Of a DNA stretch of 64,000 nt, positions 34,260-43,400 are shown in pieces. Each line of letters opens with the position of its first letter. The first letter of the stretch is position 1. Position numbers and translations under genes: made by a program. This DNA comes from Sanguibacter suaedae. Lineage in GTDB: Bacteria; Actinomycetota; Actinomycetes; Actinomycetales; Cellulomonadaceae. The DNA lies in assembly GCF_016342785.1 (NCBI RefSeq), contig NZ_JAEINH010000010.1, positions 1 through 64,000 of the forward strand, given 5' to 3'. The notes under the pieces were generated by a model. That model did not search any database and had not been told where the DNA came from. It was given only the letters and a program-made list of their open reading frames with translations.

Positions 34260-36904
34260 TGCGCGCGCAGGAGCGCCTCCTCTCGGGACGACGCGTCGAG
34301 CTTGCGGTAGATGCTCCGCACCTGGCTCTTCACCGTGTTGGTCGACACGAAGAGCTCCCGCCCGATCTCCGCCATGTTCCCGGTGTTCACCAGGTGGTTG
34401 AGGACCACGAGCTCGCGTTCCGCGAGGCGCACGGTGGAGAGCGCGGACGGCAGCACCGACGGCACCTGCTCCAGGTCGGAGAGCACCGCGGCCGCCGGGT
34501 CGACGGGGCGTGCCGCCGCGAGCGCCTGCAGGGCGACGAGGTCGCTGCGGGGGACGAGCATGAGGGGGGTCCGCAGGTGGTGCTCCACCATGAGGCGCAC
34601 CGCGGCGTCGACGTTCCGCAGGGCCATGGCCGGGTTCTCCAGGCGCAGGGCCGCGGCCGCGCGGATGAGGAGCGACTCCGAGCGCAGCCGGACGGAGAGC
34701 ACCTCCTCCCCGGACACGCGGGCCAGGGTGCGGATCGCCTTGTCGGGCTGCCCGGACAGCAACCAGCGCCGCGCCCACATGACGGCCGTCCACGGTGACG
34801 TCTTCGGGTGGTCCTCGAGGAGGCTCTCCGCCTTGACGCCCTGACCGTTGGCCATGAGCAGACCCGCCCGGCAGGAGTCGAGCAGCGCGCGGGACCGGTC
34901 GCTGATGGCGGGCAGGTGCGAGATGGTCGTCATGTCGATCTCGAGGGCTGCGCTGCCCTCAGCCGCCTGCCCCAGGCCGAGGTCGATCATGGCCTGCGCG
35001 TACCGGAACAGTGGCCAGTGCTCCGTGAGGTTCACGTGCGCGCGCATGAGGTGCAGCTCGTACTGGGCGCGCGGGAAGTCGAACTGCTCGAGCGCCGACA
35101 ACGACTCCGCGAGCCGGTAGAGCGACCCGTAGTACCCCTCCTTCCACCCCTCGGGCCACATCTCCCCGCGGATCTGCTCGATGAGGGGACGCACGCGGGC
35201 GATCTCGCCCTGCATCGCCAGCGCGCCGCACTGGAGGGCGAGGGCGTGGTGGCGGCTCTCCGCGCCCGTGGACTCGGCCATCGCGTAGCTCGTCGCGAAC
35301 GCACTCACGGCACGGTCCGCCTGCCCCGAGTAGTAGAGGGTGAGCCCCAGGTGCTCGAGCATCACGGGCAGGATCCCGGCGAGCTCGTCGCGCTGCTGCA
35401 TGCTCAGGTCCGCGAAGAGCCGCATGGCCCGGTCGGTGACGCCGATGGCCTGGTCGAGGTTCCCCGTGGACCGCAACGACGCGCTCTGGATGGTGAGGAG
35501 CACCAGCCGCTCCGCGGGCCCGGCCTTGGCGCTGCGGAGCTTCGCGGACGCGTTCGCGATGCCGAACATCTCGATGGCCCGCACCCGGTGCGCGCCCGAC
35601 GACGAGTACGCGAGGGCGAGGACCATGGCGAGGATGGGGTAGCTGTACAGGCGGCGGATCGACAGGGGCGACAGGAGCCGGGCGACGGACTCCGCGTGGT
35701 AGGAGAGCAGCGTGAACCAGCGGCTCTGCGCCACCCGGGTGGCGAGGTCGAGGTCCCCGATGGACACGGCGTCGCGCAACGCGGTGAACGGTTGGTCGTT
35801 CTCCAGGGCCCAGGCGGCGGCGGTGCGCACGAGGTCCTCGACGTCCGACGGGTACCGCGTGCGGAGCTCCGCGGAGAGGATGGACCGCGCCATCGCGGAC
35901 ACCTGGAATGTGCGGCCCAGGCCCGTCACGGACCACATGCCCACCCCGGCGCCCTCGAGCTCGACCAGGCACTCCTCGGCGGCGTCCACGTCGTCGGTGA
36001 CGGAGAGGCGGCGCACGAGGTCGACGGTGAGGACCTCCGCCACGGAGCACCGGATGGCCGCCTCCGTCGTCTGCGGGGTGAGGCGCCCCAGGACGGAGTC
36101 GTGGAGGACGGACGCGCTGGCGTCGATGAGCTCGGGGGAGATCTCCTGCGCGGCGGTGCCCGCGGGGGCACGTTGCAGGGTGACGATGAGCCCTCGGATG
36201 GCGATCGCCGACCCGTCGGTGATGTCGTGCGCGGCGAGCCCCAGGGTCTGCGCGTGCTCGAACCCGGCCTGGTCGAACGCGGCGACGGTCTCGGAGAGCG
36301 TGAACCGCAGCGTCGCGGGGTCCACGACGACGGTCTCGAGGCTCAGGGCCGTCGACGGGTCCTCGAGCGGGGTGAGGGTGCGGGTGGCGATGACGAAGGA
36401 CACGTGGGGGCAGTGCTCGAGGAGGAACACGATGTCCGGGTGCACGGATGCGGCCCGCACGTGGTGGTAGTCGTCGACGACGATGGTGAGGGCCGTCCGG
36501 AGCTGTCCGAACCCGCGGACGAGGAGTCGGCGCGGGTCGTCGGTGACCCTCATCTCGGCGACGAGGCGGCTGAAGACCGGTGCGTACGCGGCATACCCGG
36601 CGTCGATGACGGTGGTGATGACCTCGCGCCAGAAGGCGAGGCGCGTGGCGGTGCCCTCGTGGGCGGTGACCCATACGCCGGGCGGCGAGTCCTCGGGGCG
36701 GTTGACGCTCCACTCGGCGAGGAGGACCGTCTTGCCGCCGCCGCTGGGGCCGCGGACGACGGTGAGGGGTGCGGCGGTGGAGATCTCGGCGACGAGCTCA
36801 GGACGAGGGATGAGGAACGACGGTACGCGGGGTCCTCCGTAGAACCCACCGGCTGGTGAGTCTCTCGTCGGTGATGCCATGCGCCGTCGGGCCCCTTCGA
36901 CCAC
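34235..36904 (-). CDS. Large ATP-binding LuxR-family (MalT-like LAL) regulator
   Basis: This 889-residue regulator starts with a STAND NTPase: Walker A GPSGGGKT at 52-59 and Walker B-like LTIVVDDYHH. A long helical TPR-like array with many paired helices follows, from about 330 to 800, and a C-terminal LuxR helix-turn-helix (about 825-885) with LAERELVVLNHL, GNMAEIGRELFVSTNTVKSQ. Such proteins are inducer-triggered transcription activators. GTG at 36904 is chosen because AAGGAGAG sits 6-8 bases upstream; ATG at 36880 is a weaker option. No obvious target operon is adjacent except gdhA and the surface protein. Confidence 0.85.
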   Translation of the reverse strand: MVEGARRRMASPTRDSPAGGFYGGPRVPSFLIPRPELVAEISTAAPLTVVRGPSGGGKTVLLAEWSVNRPEDSPPGVWVTAHEGTATRLAFWREVITTVIDAGYAAYAPVFSRLVAEMRVTDDPRRLLVRGFGQLRTALTIVVDDYHHVRAASVHPDIVFLLEHCPHVSFVIATRTLTPLEDPSTALSLETVVVDPATLRFTLSETVAAFDQAGFEHAQTLGLAAHDITDGSAIAIRGLIVTLQRAPAGTAAQEISPELIDASASVLHDSVLGRLTPQTTEAAIRCSVAEVLTVDLVRRLSVTDDVDAAEECLVELEGAGVGMWSVTGLGRTFQVSAMARSILSAELRTRYPSDVEDLVRTAAAWALENDQPFTALRDAVSIGDLDLATRVAQSRWFTLLSYHAESVARLLSPLSIRRLYSYPILAMVLALAYSSSGAHRVRAIEMFGIANASAKLRSAKAGPAERLVLLTIQSASLRSTGNLDQAIGVTDRAMRLFADLSMQQRDELAGILPVMLEHLGLTLYYSGQADRAVSAFATSYAMAESTGAESRHHALALQCGALAMQGEIARVRPLIEQIRGEMWPEGWKEGYYGSLYRLAESLSALEQFDFPRAQYELHLMRAHVNLTEHWPLFRYAQAMIDLGLGQAAEGSAALEIDMTTISHLPAISDRSRALLDSCRAGLLMANGQGVKAESLLEDHPKTSPWTAVMWARRWLLSGQPDKAIRTLARVSGEEVLSVRLRSESLLIRAAAALRLENPAMALRNVDAAVRLMVEHHLRTPLMLVPRSDLVALQALAAARPVDPAAAVLSDLEQVPSVLPSALSTVRLAERELVVLNHLVNTGNMAEIGRELFVSTNTVKSQVRSIYRKLDASSREEALLRAHEHGLIGD

Positions 36905-37040
36905 CCGATCCTCTCCTTGCTCGGTGGAGCGAGGAGCGCTGCTGGTCTTGCGCCGCACGACGGGTGAGCCCCGATCGTAGAGCGCCGGTGGTCCTGCCTA
37001 GAAGGTGTGCGGGGTGAATTGTGGACAGTACCACGCACAA

Positions 37041-37082
37041 AGCGTGACGTTCCCGGCAGAAATCTGCCGGGAACGTCACGCT
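37041..37082 (-). terminator. Long perfect inverted repeat after the surface-protein gene
   Basis: Two 20-nt arms (37041-37060 and 37063-37082) are perfectly complementary around AA. Read on the minus strand the hairpin is followed by TTTGTG, so it probably ends the surface-protein transcript. It also sits upstream of the LuxR gene and could double as a protein site. Confidence 0.65.
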
Positions 37083-37107
37083 GGGGCAACCCGAGGGGCG
37101 GGGTCGA

Positions 37108-38085
37108 CTAGCGCTGCGAGGCGCGCATCTTCCGACGGGTGATGAAGAAGGCGGCTGCACCGGCGGCGACGAGCGCCGCGGCGATCGACGCGAGGACGCC
37201 GGACCGGGCACCGGTCACGGCGAGCTCGGAACCGGACGAGCTCACCGCGGTGCTGGGGGCCTCGCCGTAGGCGCTGCCGACACCGGCGACGGGCTGCGTG
37301 GTGACTGCCGGCGCGGGCTCGGGGACGGGGGTCTCCTCGACGACGGGCTCCTCGTCGACGACGACAGGCTCCTCGTCGACGACGACGGGGGTCTCGGGCT
37401 CGGGGACGGGGGTCTCGTCGACGACCGGGGTCTCCGGCTCCTCGACGGGCGTCTCGGGCTCGGCCGGGGTCTCGGGCTCGGGGACGGGCGTCTCGTCGAC
37501 GACCGGGGTCTCCGGCTCCTCGACGGGCGTCTCGGGCTCGGCCGGGGTCTCGGGCTCGGCCGGGGTGCAGACCGCCGGGTCGTTCTTGGGCTGGACGAAC
37601 TGGTGGCTGAGGTACGCGCCGCCGTCCTCGTGGGGCCCTTCGAGGATGCCGTCGGCCATGAAGCCGTCGACCAGGTCGCGCTCGGCCTGCGAGCCGTAGC
37701 GGTACACGTCGACCTGGTACCAGTCGGTGCCGCAGTCGGGGACGGCGCTCACGAGCGTCTGGGGCCAGGTGACCTGACCGGTGCTGCCCGGCATGAGCCA
37801 CGCGACGGTCTTGGTGGTCTGGTCCTTCTTCTTGTCCTTGTGCTTGCCCTTCTCCCACCAGCCGTCGTGGCCCCAGGTGGTCGAGAGCGACTGGGACACC
37901 GAGGCCTGCGCGAGCGGGCTGGTCGTGGTCGCCTGGGCTGCCGAGGCCGAGGGGGCGACGAGGAGGCTGATGGCCGCCCCACCCGTCACGAACGCGGTCG
38001 CGAGCGCCGAGATGCGGACCGTCGCGGCGCGCGGGAACGGGGAGCGGGAGGCGTCTTCTGCAATGGTGGTCGGCGTTGAGCGCAC
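37108..38085 (-). CDS. Cell-wall-anchored surface protein with LAVTG sorting signal
   Basis: This 325-residue protein has a long signal peptide (basic head, then ATAFVTGGAAISLLVAPSASA), a small folded N-terminal domain with two cysteines (VPDCG, AVCTP), an acidic Pro-Glu-Thr-Pro repeat stalk (about residues 175-260, unit EPETPxxEPETPV, two nearly identical blocks), and a C-terminal wall-sorting signal: LAVTG at 288-292, a hydrophobic span and RRKMRASQR. LAxTG is the type recognised by class E sortases of high-GC Gram-positives. No sortase gene is in the window. The start is GTG at 38085 after AGGAC. Confidence 0.85.
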   Translation of the reverse strand: MRSTPTTIAEDASRSPFPRAATVRISALATAFVTGGAAISLLVAPSASAAQATTTSPLAQASVSQSLSTTWGHDGWWEKGKHKDKKKDQTTKTVAWLMPGSTGQVTWPQTLVSAVPDCGTDWYQVDVYRYGSQAERDLVDGFMADGILEGPHEDGGAYLSHQFVQPKNDPAVCTPAEPETPAEPETPVEEPETPVVDETPVPEPETPAEPETPVEEPETPVVDETPVPEPETPVVVDEEPVVVDEEPVVEETPVPEPAPAVTTQPVAGVGSAYGEAPSTAVSSSGSELAVTGARSGVLASIAAALVAAGAAAFFITRRKMRASQR

Positions 38086-38137
38086 GGGAAGTCCTGTCCT
38101 TGAACGTGTGGCCGCTCCGTCACGGGGGGAGTTCGCG

Positions 38138-38188
38138 GCGGAGCGGTTAGCTGTTCGCTGATCGGTACCCTTCCGGCGCGGAGCGGTT
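38138..38188. promoter_or_regulatory. Promoter-region direct repeat upstream of the surface protein and RNB genes
   Basis: GCGGAGCGGTT occurs at 38138-38148 and again at 38178-38188, 40 bp apart (about four helical turns). The region then becomes AT-rich (GAAAATTTCC). Function unknown; it may regulate the divergent surface-protein gene. Confidence 0.35.
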
Positions 38189-38258
38189 GAAAATTTCCGT
38201 ACCCGGGTTTTTAACCCTGCCTTTCACCCTCTGCAGCGGTCGCGCGGATCCCAGAGGT

Positions 38259-38275
38259 GTGTTAGCCGATAACAC
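38259..38275. promoter_or_regulatory. Inverted repeat upstream of the RNB gene
   Basis: GTGTTA-GCCGA-TAACAC is a perfect 6-bp-arm palindrome about 45 bp upstream of the -10 box of the RNB gene. Possible regulator site. Confidence 0.35.
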
Positions 38276-38319
38276 CGCCGGGGTAACGCCTCCCCGGGGC
38301 GACCCGGCACGGTGCGTCG

Positions 38320-38325
38320 TAGGGT
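38320..38325 (+). promoter_or_regulatory. -10 element of a probable leaderless promoter
   Basis: TAGGGT, six bases, then the ATG at 38332. No ribosome-binding site lies in the gap. Confidence 0.55.
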
Positions 38326-38331
38326 CGGACC

Positions 38332-39807
38332 ATGCCCACCCGTCGCATCAGGCTCGACCTGCCGTCGACCACCCTCCCCGAGCGGATCCGCGCCGCCTTC
38401 GCCCGCCTCCGCGAGGAGATGCAGGTCCCCCTGGCCTTCCCGCCGGCGGTCCTCGCGGACGCAGAGAGGTCGGCGCAGCGCGGCGCCGGTGGGACGCACG
38501 CGCGGGACACCCTCGAGCTCCCCTTCGTCACGATCGACCCGCCCGGGTCCATGGACCTCGACCAGGCGGTCCACGTCGAGCGCCGCCCCGACGGGGCGAA
38601 GGGCTACGTCGTCCACTACGCGATCGCCGACGTGGCCCACTTCGTCGCGGCGGGCGGCGCAGTCGACCGTGAGGCGCACGCGCGTGGCGCCACCTTCTAC
38701 GCCCCGGACGGGCGGACGCCCCTGCACCCGCCCGTGCTGTCGGAAGGCGCGGCGAGCCTTCTCCCCGGCGAGGAGCGCCCGGCCGCGGTGTGGAGCATCA
38801 CCCTCGACGGGGACGGCCGTATCGAGGAGACCCACGTACGCCGCGGCATGGTCCGCTCCCGCGCCCGCCTCACGTACGCGCAGGCGCAGGAGGCACTGGA
38901 CGCCGGCGGGGCCGACGGGGGGCTCGTCCTCCTGCGCGAGGTCGGTCTGCTCCGTGAGGCGGCCGAGAGGGAGCGCGGAGGCGTCTCCCTCGACGTCCCG
39001 GAGCAGGAGGTCACGGTGCACGGCGACGGGACGTACGGTCTCGAGCTGCGCAGCGTCCTGCCGGTCGAGGGCTGGAACGCCCAGATCTCGCTGCTCACGG
39101 GCATCGCCGCCGCCGGCGTCATGCGCGCCGGGGGCATCGGTGTGCTCCGCACGCTCCCCGAGAGCGACGAGCGTGACGTCGCACGGTTGCGCCGCACGGC
39201 CCGGGCGCTCGGCATCGACTGGCCCGAGGGCGAGACCTACGGCAGCCTCCTGGACCGCCTGGACTCCCGCGTCCCCCAGCACTCGGCGTTCTTCCACGAG
39301 GCGACGTCCCTGTTCCGCGGCGCCGGCTACGTGACGTTCGTGGGCGACGTGCCCGGGGGCTCCGCCCACGCCGCCATCGCTGCCGAGTACGCGCACGTCA
39401 CCGCGCCGCTCCGGCGTCTCGTGGACCGGTACGGCACCGAGATCTGCCTCACCCTCTGCGCGGGCGGGTCCGCGGACGACGTCCCCGGCTGGGTCACGGA
39501 CGCCTTCGACGACCTCCCGTCCACGATGGCCCGCACCGGCCAGCGTGCGTCCGCGTTCGACCGGGCGGCGGTCGACGTCGTCGAGGCGGCACTGCTGTCC
39601 TCACGGGTCGGGGAGACGTTCGTGGGTGTCGTGGTCGACGTCGACAAGGACCCGACGAGCGGGCAGGTGATGCTCGCCGACCCCGCCGTCCGCGGGCGTC
39701 TCCGGTCTGCGGCCGGGCCGCTCCCGCTCGGTGAGGAGGTCACGGTGCGGCTCGTCGGGGCGAGCGTGGAGGACCGCCGGGTCGAGCTCGTCCTCGAGGG
39801 GGCGTAG
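38332..39807 (+). CDS. RNB-domain (RNase II-like) exoribonuclease
   Basis: This 491-residue protein is essentially a lone RNB catalytic domain with a C-terminal OB-like part ([34 protein letters not shown]). The metal motif [11 protein letters not shown] places Asp69, Asp75 and Asp77 in the usual positions, but the fourth acidic residue, Asp in E. coli RNase II, is Gln78. The cold-shock domains of full-length RNase II/R are lacking, so it is shorter than the 640-800-residue enzymes. It probably degrades RNA 3' to 5'. It overlaps the next gene by one base. Confidence 0.82.
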   Translation: MPTRRIRLDLPSTTLPERIRAAFARLREEMQVPLAFPPAVLADAERSAQRGAGGTHARDTLELPFVTIDPPGSMDLDQAVHVERRPDGAKGYVVHYAIADVAHFVAAGGAVDREAHARGATFYAPDGRTPLHPPVLSEGAASLLPGEERPAAVWSITLDGDGRIEETHVRRGMVRSRARLTYAQAQEALDAGGADGGLVLLREVGLLREAAERERGGVSLDVPEQEVTVHGDGTYGLELRSVLPVEGWNAQISLLTGIAAAGVMRAGGIGVLRTLPESDERDVARLRRTARALGIDWPEGETYGSLLDRLDSRVPQHSAFFHEATSLFRGAGYVTFVGDVPGGSAHAAIAAEYAHVTAPLRRLVDRYGTEICLTLCAGGSADDVPGWVTDAFDDLPSTMARTGQRASAFDRAAVDVVEAALLSSRVGETFVGVVVDVDKDPTSGQVMLADPAVRGRLRSAAGPLPLGEEVTVRLVGASVEDRRVELVLEGA

Positions 39808-40178
39808 TGGCCGTCCGCAGACGCACCGACCCCGCCGCGGGTCGCGGCGCCCTCGACGCGTGGCGCGACGGCGCCGCGACCCGGGTCGACGTGACGACGG
39901 CCGTGCGCTTCACGCTCGAGGAGCTCGCCGACGTCGCCCCGGGGCATGCGGTCGAGGTCCGCGTGCCCCCGGCGGGCGCCGTGCAGTGCGTCGAGGGTCC
40001 CCGGCACACCCGCGGCACGCCGCCGAACGTCGTGGAGACCGACCCGGAGACCTGGCTGGGGCTCGCCACCGGCGAGGTGCGGTGGGCCGACGCCGTGGCC
40101 GCGGGCCGCGTCCACGCCTCGGGAGAGCGGTCCGACGTGTCGCGGCTGCTCCCGCTCCAGGCGGCGCGTCGCCGCTGA
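39807..40178 (+). CDS. Sterol-carrier (SCP2)-like small protein
   Basis: This 123-residue protein belongs to the actinobacterial group annotated as sterol carrier family proteins: [24 protein letters not shown], then [33 protein letters not shown] and [18 protein letters not shown]. This SCP2-like hot-spot binds hydrophobic ligands in other members, but function in bacteria is not known. The GTG start overlaps the RNB stop by one base, so the two are co-translated. Confidence 0.75.
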   Translation: MAVRRRTDPAAGRGALDAWRDGAATRVDVTTAVRFTLEELADVAPGHAVEVRVPPAGAVQCVEGPRHTRGTPPNVVETDPETWLGLATGEVRWADAVAAGRVHASGERSDVSRLLPLQAARRR

Positions 40179-40239
40179 CGTCATGTCCCGATCGCCCAGA
40201 TCGCCCCGGGACGTGCGGGGCGGTCTGGTGCGTCCCAGT

Positions 40240-40335
40240 GTTACCAGTCGGTAACTGGAGGGCGATAGGTCTTTCTTCCCACGGTCTGCGGCATTAGCGT
40301 CCAGTTCAGACGGTGTCGCCCTGGGCGACACCGTC
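40240..40335 (+). promoter_or_regulatory. Two inverted repeats upstream of the secreted nuclease gene
   Basis: GTTACC-AGTC-GGTAAC (40240-40255) is a perfect palindrome. GACGGTGTCGCC-CTG-GGCGACACCGTC (40309-40335) has 12-bp arms and may be a terminator for the RNB/SCP2 transcript or a leader hairpin. A single PHO-box-like GTTCACC follows but is not repeated. Confidence 0.5.
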
Positions 40336-40435
40336 CGTTCACCCGCACGGGATGTGATGCACGAGGTCGACCAACGGCGGTCCACCACCCGCGTCACCGA
40401 CGTGCGGCTCCCCGTCGCACCACGAAGGAGCAAGC

Positions 40436-43400
40436 GTGTTCTCGAGCCACCAGCGGAACTCAGCGCCGAGGAGGGCCGCGGTCGCCGCCGCCCTCTCCGG
40501 CGCGCTCGTCCTCGGGCAGGCGGCCGCAGCCACCGCCACCCCCAGGACGACGGTCCTCCCGACAGCGGTCGACGGCTCGGCCGTCGTCATCAACGAGGCG
40601 TACCTCAGCGGAGGCAGCGCGAACGCCCCCTTCACCCACAAGTTCGTCGAGCTGTACAACCCGACCGCCTCGGCCGTCGACCTCACCGGGTGGTCCGTCC
40701 AGTACCGGTCCGCCACCGGCACGGGAGCGACGAACAGCAGGGCCGCGCTGAGCGGCACCATCGAGCCGGGCGGGTACTACCTCGTCTCGGGCGGGTCCAA
40801 CGGCACCAACGGGGCCGCGCTCCCGGAGGCGGACGTCGTCGCACCGGGTCTCAACACCTCAGGGACGACGGGCACCATCGCGCTCGTCGCGGGCGTCGAC
40901 CCCGTGACCCTGCCCACCGGGTCCGTGACCGGCCAGCCGCAGGTCGTCGACCTCGTCGGCTACGGCTCGTCGAACACCTTCGAGACGGCCGTCGCCCCGG
41001 CACCCTCGGCGAACAACGTCCCGCGGTCCCTCAACCGGACCGACGGCGTGGACACCGACGACAACGCGGCCGACTTCACGCTGCTCGAGACCGTCACCCC
41101 GCAGGGCAGCTCGACGGGCGACCCCGACCCGGAGCCCACCGAGGAGCCGACCGAGGAACCGACGGAAGAACCGACCGAGGAGCCCACGGACGAGCCGACG
41201 GACCCCGCCGTCGTCGCGATCGCCGACGTCCAGGGCACCGGGCCAGCGAGCCCGCTCGTGGGGCAGACTGTCACCACCCGTGGCGTCGTCACCGCCACCT
41301 ACCCCACGGGCGGCTACGACGGTCTGTACGTCCAGACGCCCGGCAGCGGGGGTGACCTCGACCTCGCCACCCACACCGCGTCCGACGGCCTCTTCGTGTA
41401 CTCCGCCGCGGCAGCCGCCGAGCTCCAGGTCGGCCAGCACGTCGAGATCACCGGCACCGTGAGCGAGTACTTCGAGCTCACCCAGATCACCCCCAGCAGC
41501 TACCGGGTCCTCGACGAGCCTGCAGAGGCCGTCAAGCCCGCGAACGTCGCCTACCCGGCCGACGAGGCGCAGCGCGAGTCCCTCGAGGGCATGCTCGTGC
41601 AGCCCGCCGGCGACTACCTGGTCACCGACAACTACTCGACGAACTTCTACGGGTCGCTCACCCTCGCCTCCGGTACCGCCCCGCTCGTCCAGCCCACCGA
41701 CGTCGGGCGTCCCGGGAGCCCCGAGGCCGCCGCGGCGGTCGCCGACGCCGAGGCGCGCTCGGTCGTCCTCGACGACGGCGCCACCACCAACTTCAACTCG
41801 AACGCCAACAAGGGCACGCCCCTGCCGTACCTCACGCCAGGGTCGCCCGTCCGCGTCGGGGCGCCCGTGACCTTCACGACGCCCGTGGTCCTCGACTACC
41901 GCTTCGAGGCGTGGACCTTCCAGCCCACCACGCACCTCACCGCGGAGAACGCTGCGAGCGTGCAGCCCGCCACGTTCGGGAACACGCGCACCGACGCCCC
42001 CGAGGACGTCGGCGGCGACGTCCGGCTCGCGACGTTCAACGTCCTCAACTACTTCACCACCACCGGTGACGAGCTCAGCGGCTGCAGCTACTACACGGAC
42101 CGTGAGGGCAGCCCCCTCACCGTGCGCGGCGGGTGCGACGCCCGCGGCGCCGCGAACCAGGAGAGCCTCGACCGGCAGGAGGCGAAGATCGTCGCCGCCA
42201 TCGAGGCCCTCGACGCCGACGTCGTCTCCCTCGAGGAGATCGAGAACTCCGCCGCGTTCGGCAAGGACCGCGACGACGCCCTGTCGAACCTCGTCGACGC
42301 TCTCAACGCGGCGGCAGGCACGGACGCGTGGGCGTTCGTCCCGTCGCCCGCCGACGTCCCCGCCTCGGAGGACGTCATCCGCACGGCATTCATCTACCGG
42401 CCCGCGGCGATCGAGACGGTGGGGGAGTCCACCATCCTCGACGACCCCGCGTTCTCCAACGCCCGCCAGCCCCTCGCCCAGACCTTCGCCCCGGCGGACG
42501 GCGACGAGGACGACGCGTTCACCGTGATCGTCAACCACTTCAAGTCCAAGGGCTCCGGTTCCGGCGAGGACGCCGACACCGGTGACGGGCAGGGTGCGTC
42601 CAACGCCTCGCGCGTCCGCCAGGCCACCGCGCTCGTCGCGTTCGCCGACGAGGTCGGCGAGGCCGCGGGCACCGACGAGGTCTTCCTCGTCGGCGACTTC
42701 AACTCCTACACCCAGGAGGACCCGCTCGTGGTCCTCGCCGAGGCCGGGTACACCAACCTCGGTGCGACCACCGGTGAGCACACCTACCTGTTCGGCGGGT
42801 ACGTCGGCTCCCTCGATCACGTCTTCGCGTCCGAGGCCGCGGTCGAGGACGTCACCGGCGTCGACATCTGGAACATCAACTCCGTCGAGCCCATCGCCAA
42901 CGAGTACAGCCGCTACAACTACAACGCGACGATCCTCTACGACGAGACCCCGTACCGGTCCAGCGACCACGACCCCATCGTCGTGGGCCTGAGCACGGGC
43001 ACGCAGCCCGTCGAGCTCAACCTCCTCGGCATCAACGACTTCCACGGTCGCATCGACGCGAACACCGTCGCGTTCGCCGGGACCGTCGAGCAGCTGCGCG
43101 CCCAGAACCCCGAGGGCACCGCGTTCCTCTCCGTGGGCGACAACATCGGCGCGTCGGTCTTCGCGTCGGCGTCCCAGGACGACCAGCCCACCATCGACGT
43201 CCTCAACGCCCTCGAGCTCGCGACGTCCGCCGTCGGCAACCACGAGTTCGACAAGGGCCTCGAGGACCTCGTGGGCCGCGTCGAGGACGCGTCCGACTGG
43301 AACCACCTCGGCGCCAACGTCTACGAGAAGGGGACCACCACCCCCGCCCTGCGCGAGTACGACATCCTCGAGGTCGACGGGGTGCGGGTCGGCGTCATCG

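Noticed and set aside
37320-37570. Tandem repeats suggesting a CRISPR or minisatellite
   Set aside because: The periodicity is coding: it encodes the Pro-Glu-Thr-Pro stalk of the surface protein. Units are short, contiguous and without spacers.
40336-40346. PHO box before the secreted nuclease gene
   Set aside because: Only one GTTCACC unit is present; no second 11-bp unit follows on either side, unlike the array at bldC.
41130-41205. Short tandem repeats (PTEEP codons)
   Set aside because: They are the in-frame linker of the secreted nuclease, not an independent repeat element.
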